A stretch of DNA of 64,000 nucleotides, taken from the NCBI RefSeq assembly GCF_030698175.1, contig NZ_JAUYNT010000021.1, positions 1 to 64,000 of the forward strand, read 5' to 3'. Below the pieces are notes generated by a model. That model ran no database searches. It saw only the letters and a program-made list of their open reading frames with translations, and had not been told where the DNA came from. Both the position numbers and the translations under genes were made by a program. Shown here one piece after another: positions 63,984-64,000 of this stretch (its first letter is position 1; each line of letters begins with the position of its first letter). The stretch comes from Pseudomonas sp. (lineage in GTDB: Bacteria > Pseudomonadota > Gammaproteobacteria > Pseudomonadales > Pseudomonadaceae).

Positions 63984-64000
63984 TTTATGGACCCTTCCCC

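Overview
The window is chromosomal DNA of a Pseudomonas-type gammaproteobacterium. Its GC-rich codons, protein sequences and gene order match the core arrangement known in P. aeruginosa and P. putida: glnK-amtB, comM, rep, xpt, the dad locus, polyamine catabolism, rpmBG, coaBC-dut-algC-argB, pyrE/crc, rph/yicC-gmk-rpoZ-spoT, exbB-exbD-tonB-oxyR-recG, the rubredoxin genes, ubiCA and phoBR. The exbBD-tonB block directly before oxyR-recG is the arrangement I recall from P. putida. The species cannot be named from the sequence. I found no tRNA, rRNA, CRISPR array, prophage, biosynthetic cluster or defence island.

Layout. 0-5 kb: the start of an IS1182-like transposase running off the left edge, nitrogen sensing and uptake (glnK-amtB), ubiK, comM and a LysR gene. 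5-11.4 kb: MATE efflux, a GGDEF/EAL protein, Rep helicase, xanthine salvage. 11.4-24.5 kb: amine and D-amino-acid catabolism. A PuuR/PauR-like repressor, alanine racemase, RidA, D-amino-acid dehydrogenase and an Lrp regulator are followed by a PuuB-like oxidase, an MFS carrier, a PuuC-like aldehyde dehydrogenase, an omega-transaminase and a cupin. Short sequences resembling the E. coli Puu box (TGTTCA-TAT) lie upstream of several of these genes. 24.5-32 kb: ribosomal proteins L33/L28, radC, coaBC-dut, a membrane-anchored AlgC fusion and argB. 32-42.5 kb: pyrE, crc, a K+ channel, rph, yicC-gmk, rpoZ-spoT, a second RidA and small envelope proteins.

43.8-50.1 kb: a metal-uptake module made of a small cysteine-containing DUF2946 protein, a TonB-dependent receptor, a PepSY-type membrane reductase candidate and a dedicated ExbB-ExbD-TonB energiser behind a Fur-box-like site. 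50.1-51.1 kb is a gene-free kilobase built of two inverted copies of an intergenic repeat. 51.1-64 kb: a lipoprotein, oxyR-recG, an HDOD/YbaK fusion, HU, rubredoxin and its reductase, ubiC-ubiA and phoB-phoR with a Pho box.

The most distinctive layer is intergenic. At least five loci carry a GTAGGGTGGGTTA-type palindromic repeat, and in two of them the repeat supplies or touches the neighbouring stop codon (spoT and a DUF4124 gene). There is also a 174-bp MITE-like element flanked by CTAG, a second inverted-repeat element, a classical Pseudomonas REP pair and an extended hairpin repeat. Reading starts were corrected by ribosome-binding sites and family alignment from memory; no database search was possible.
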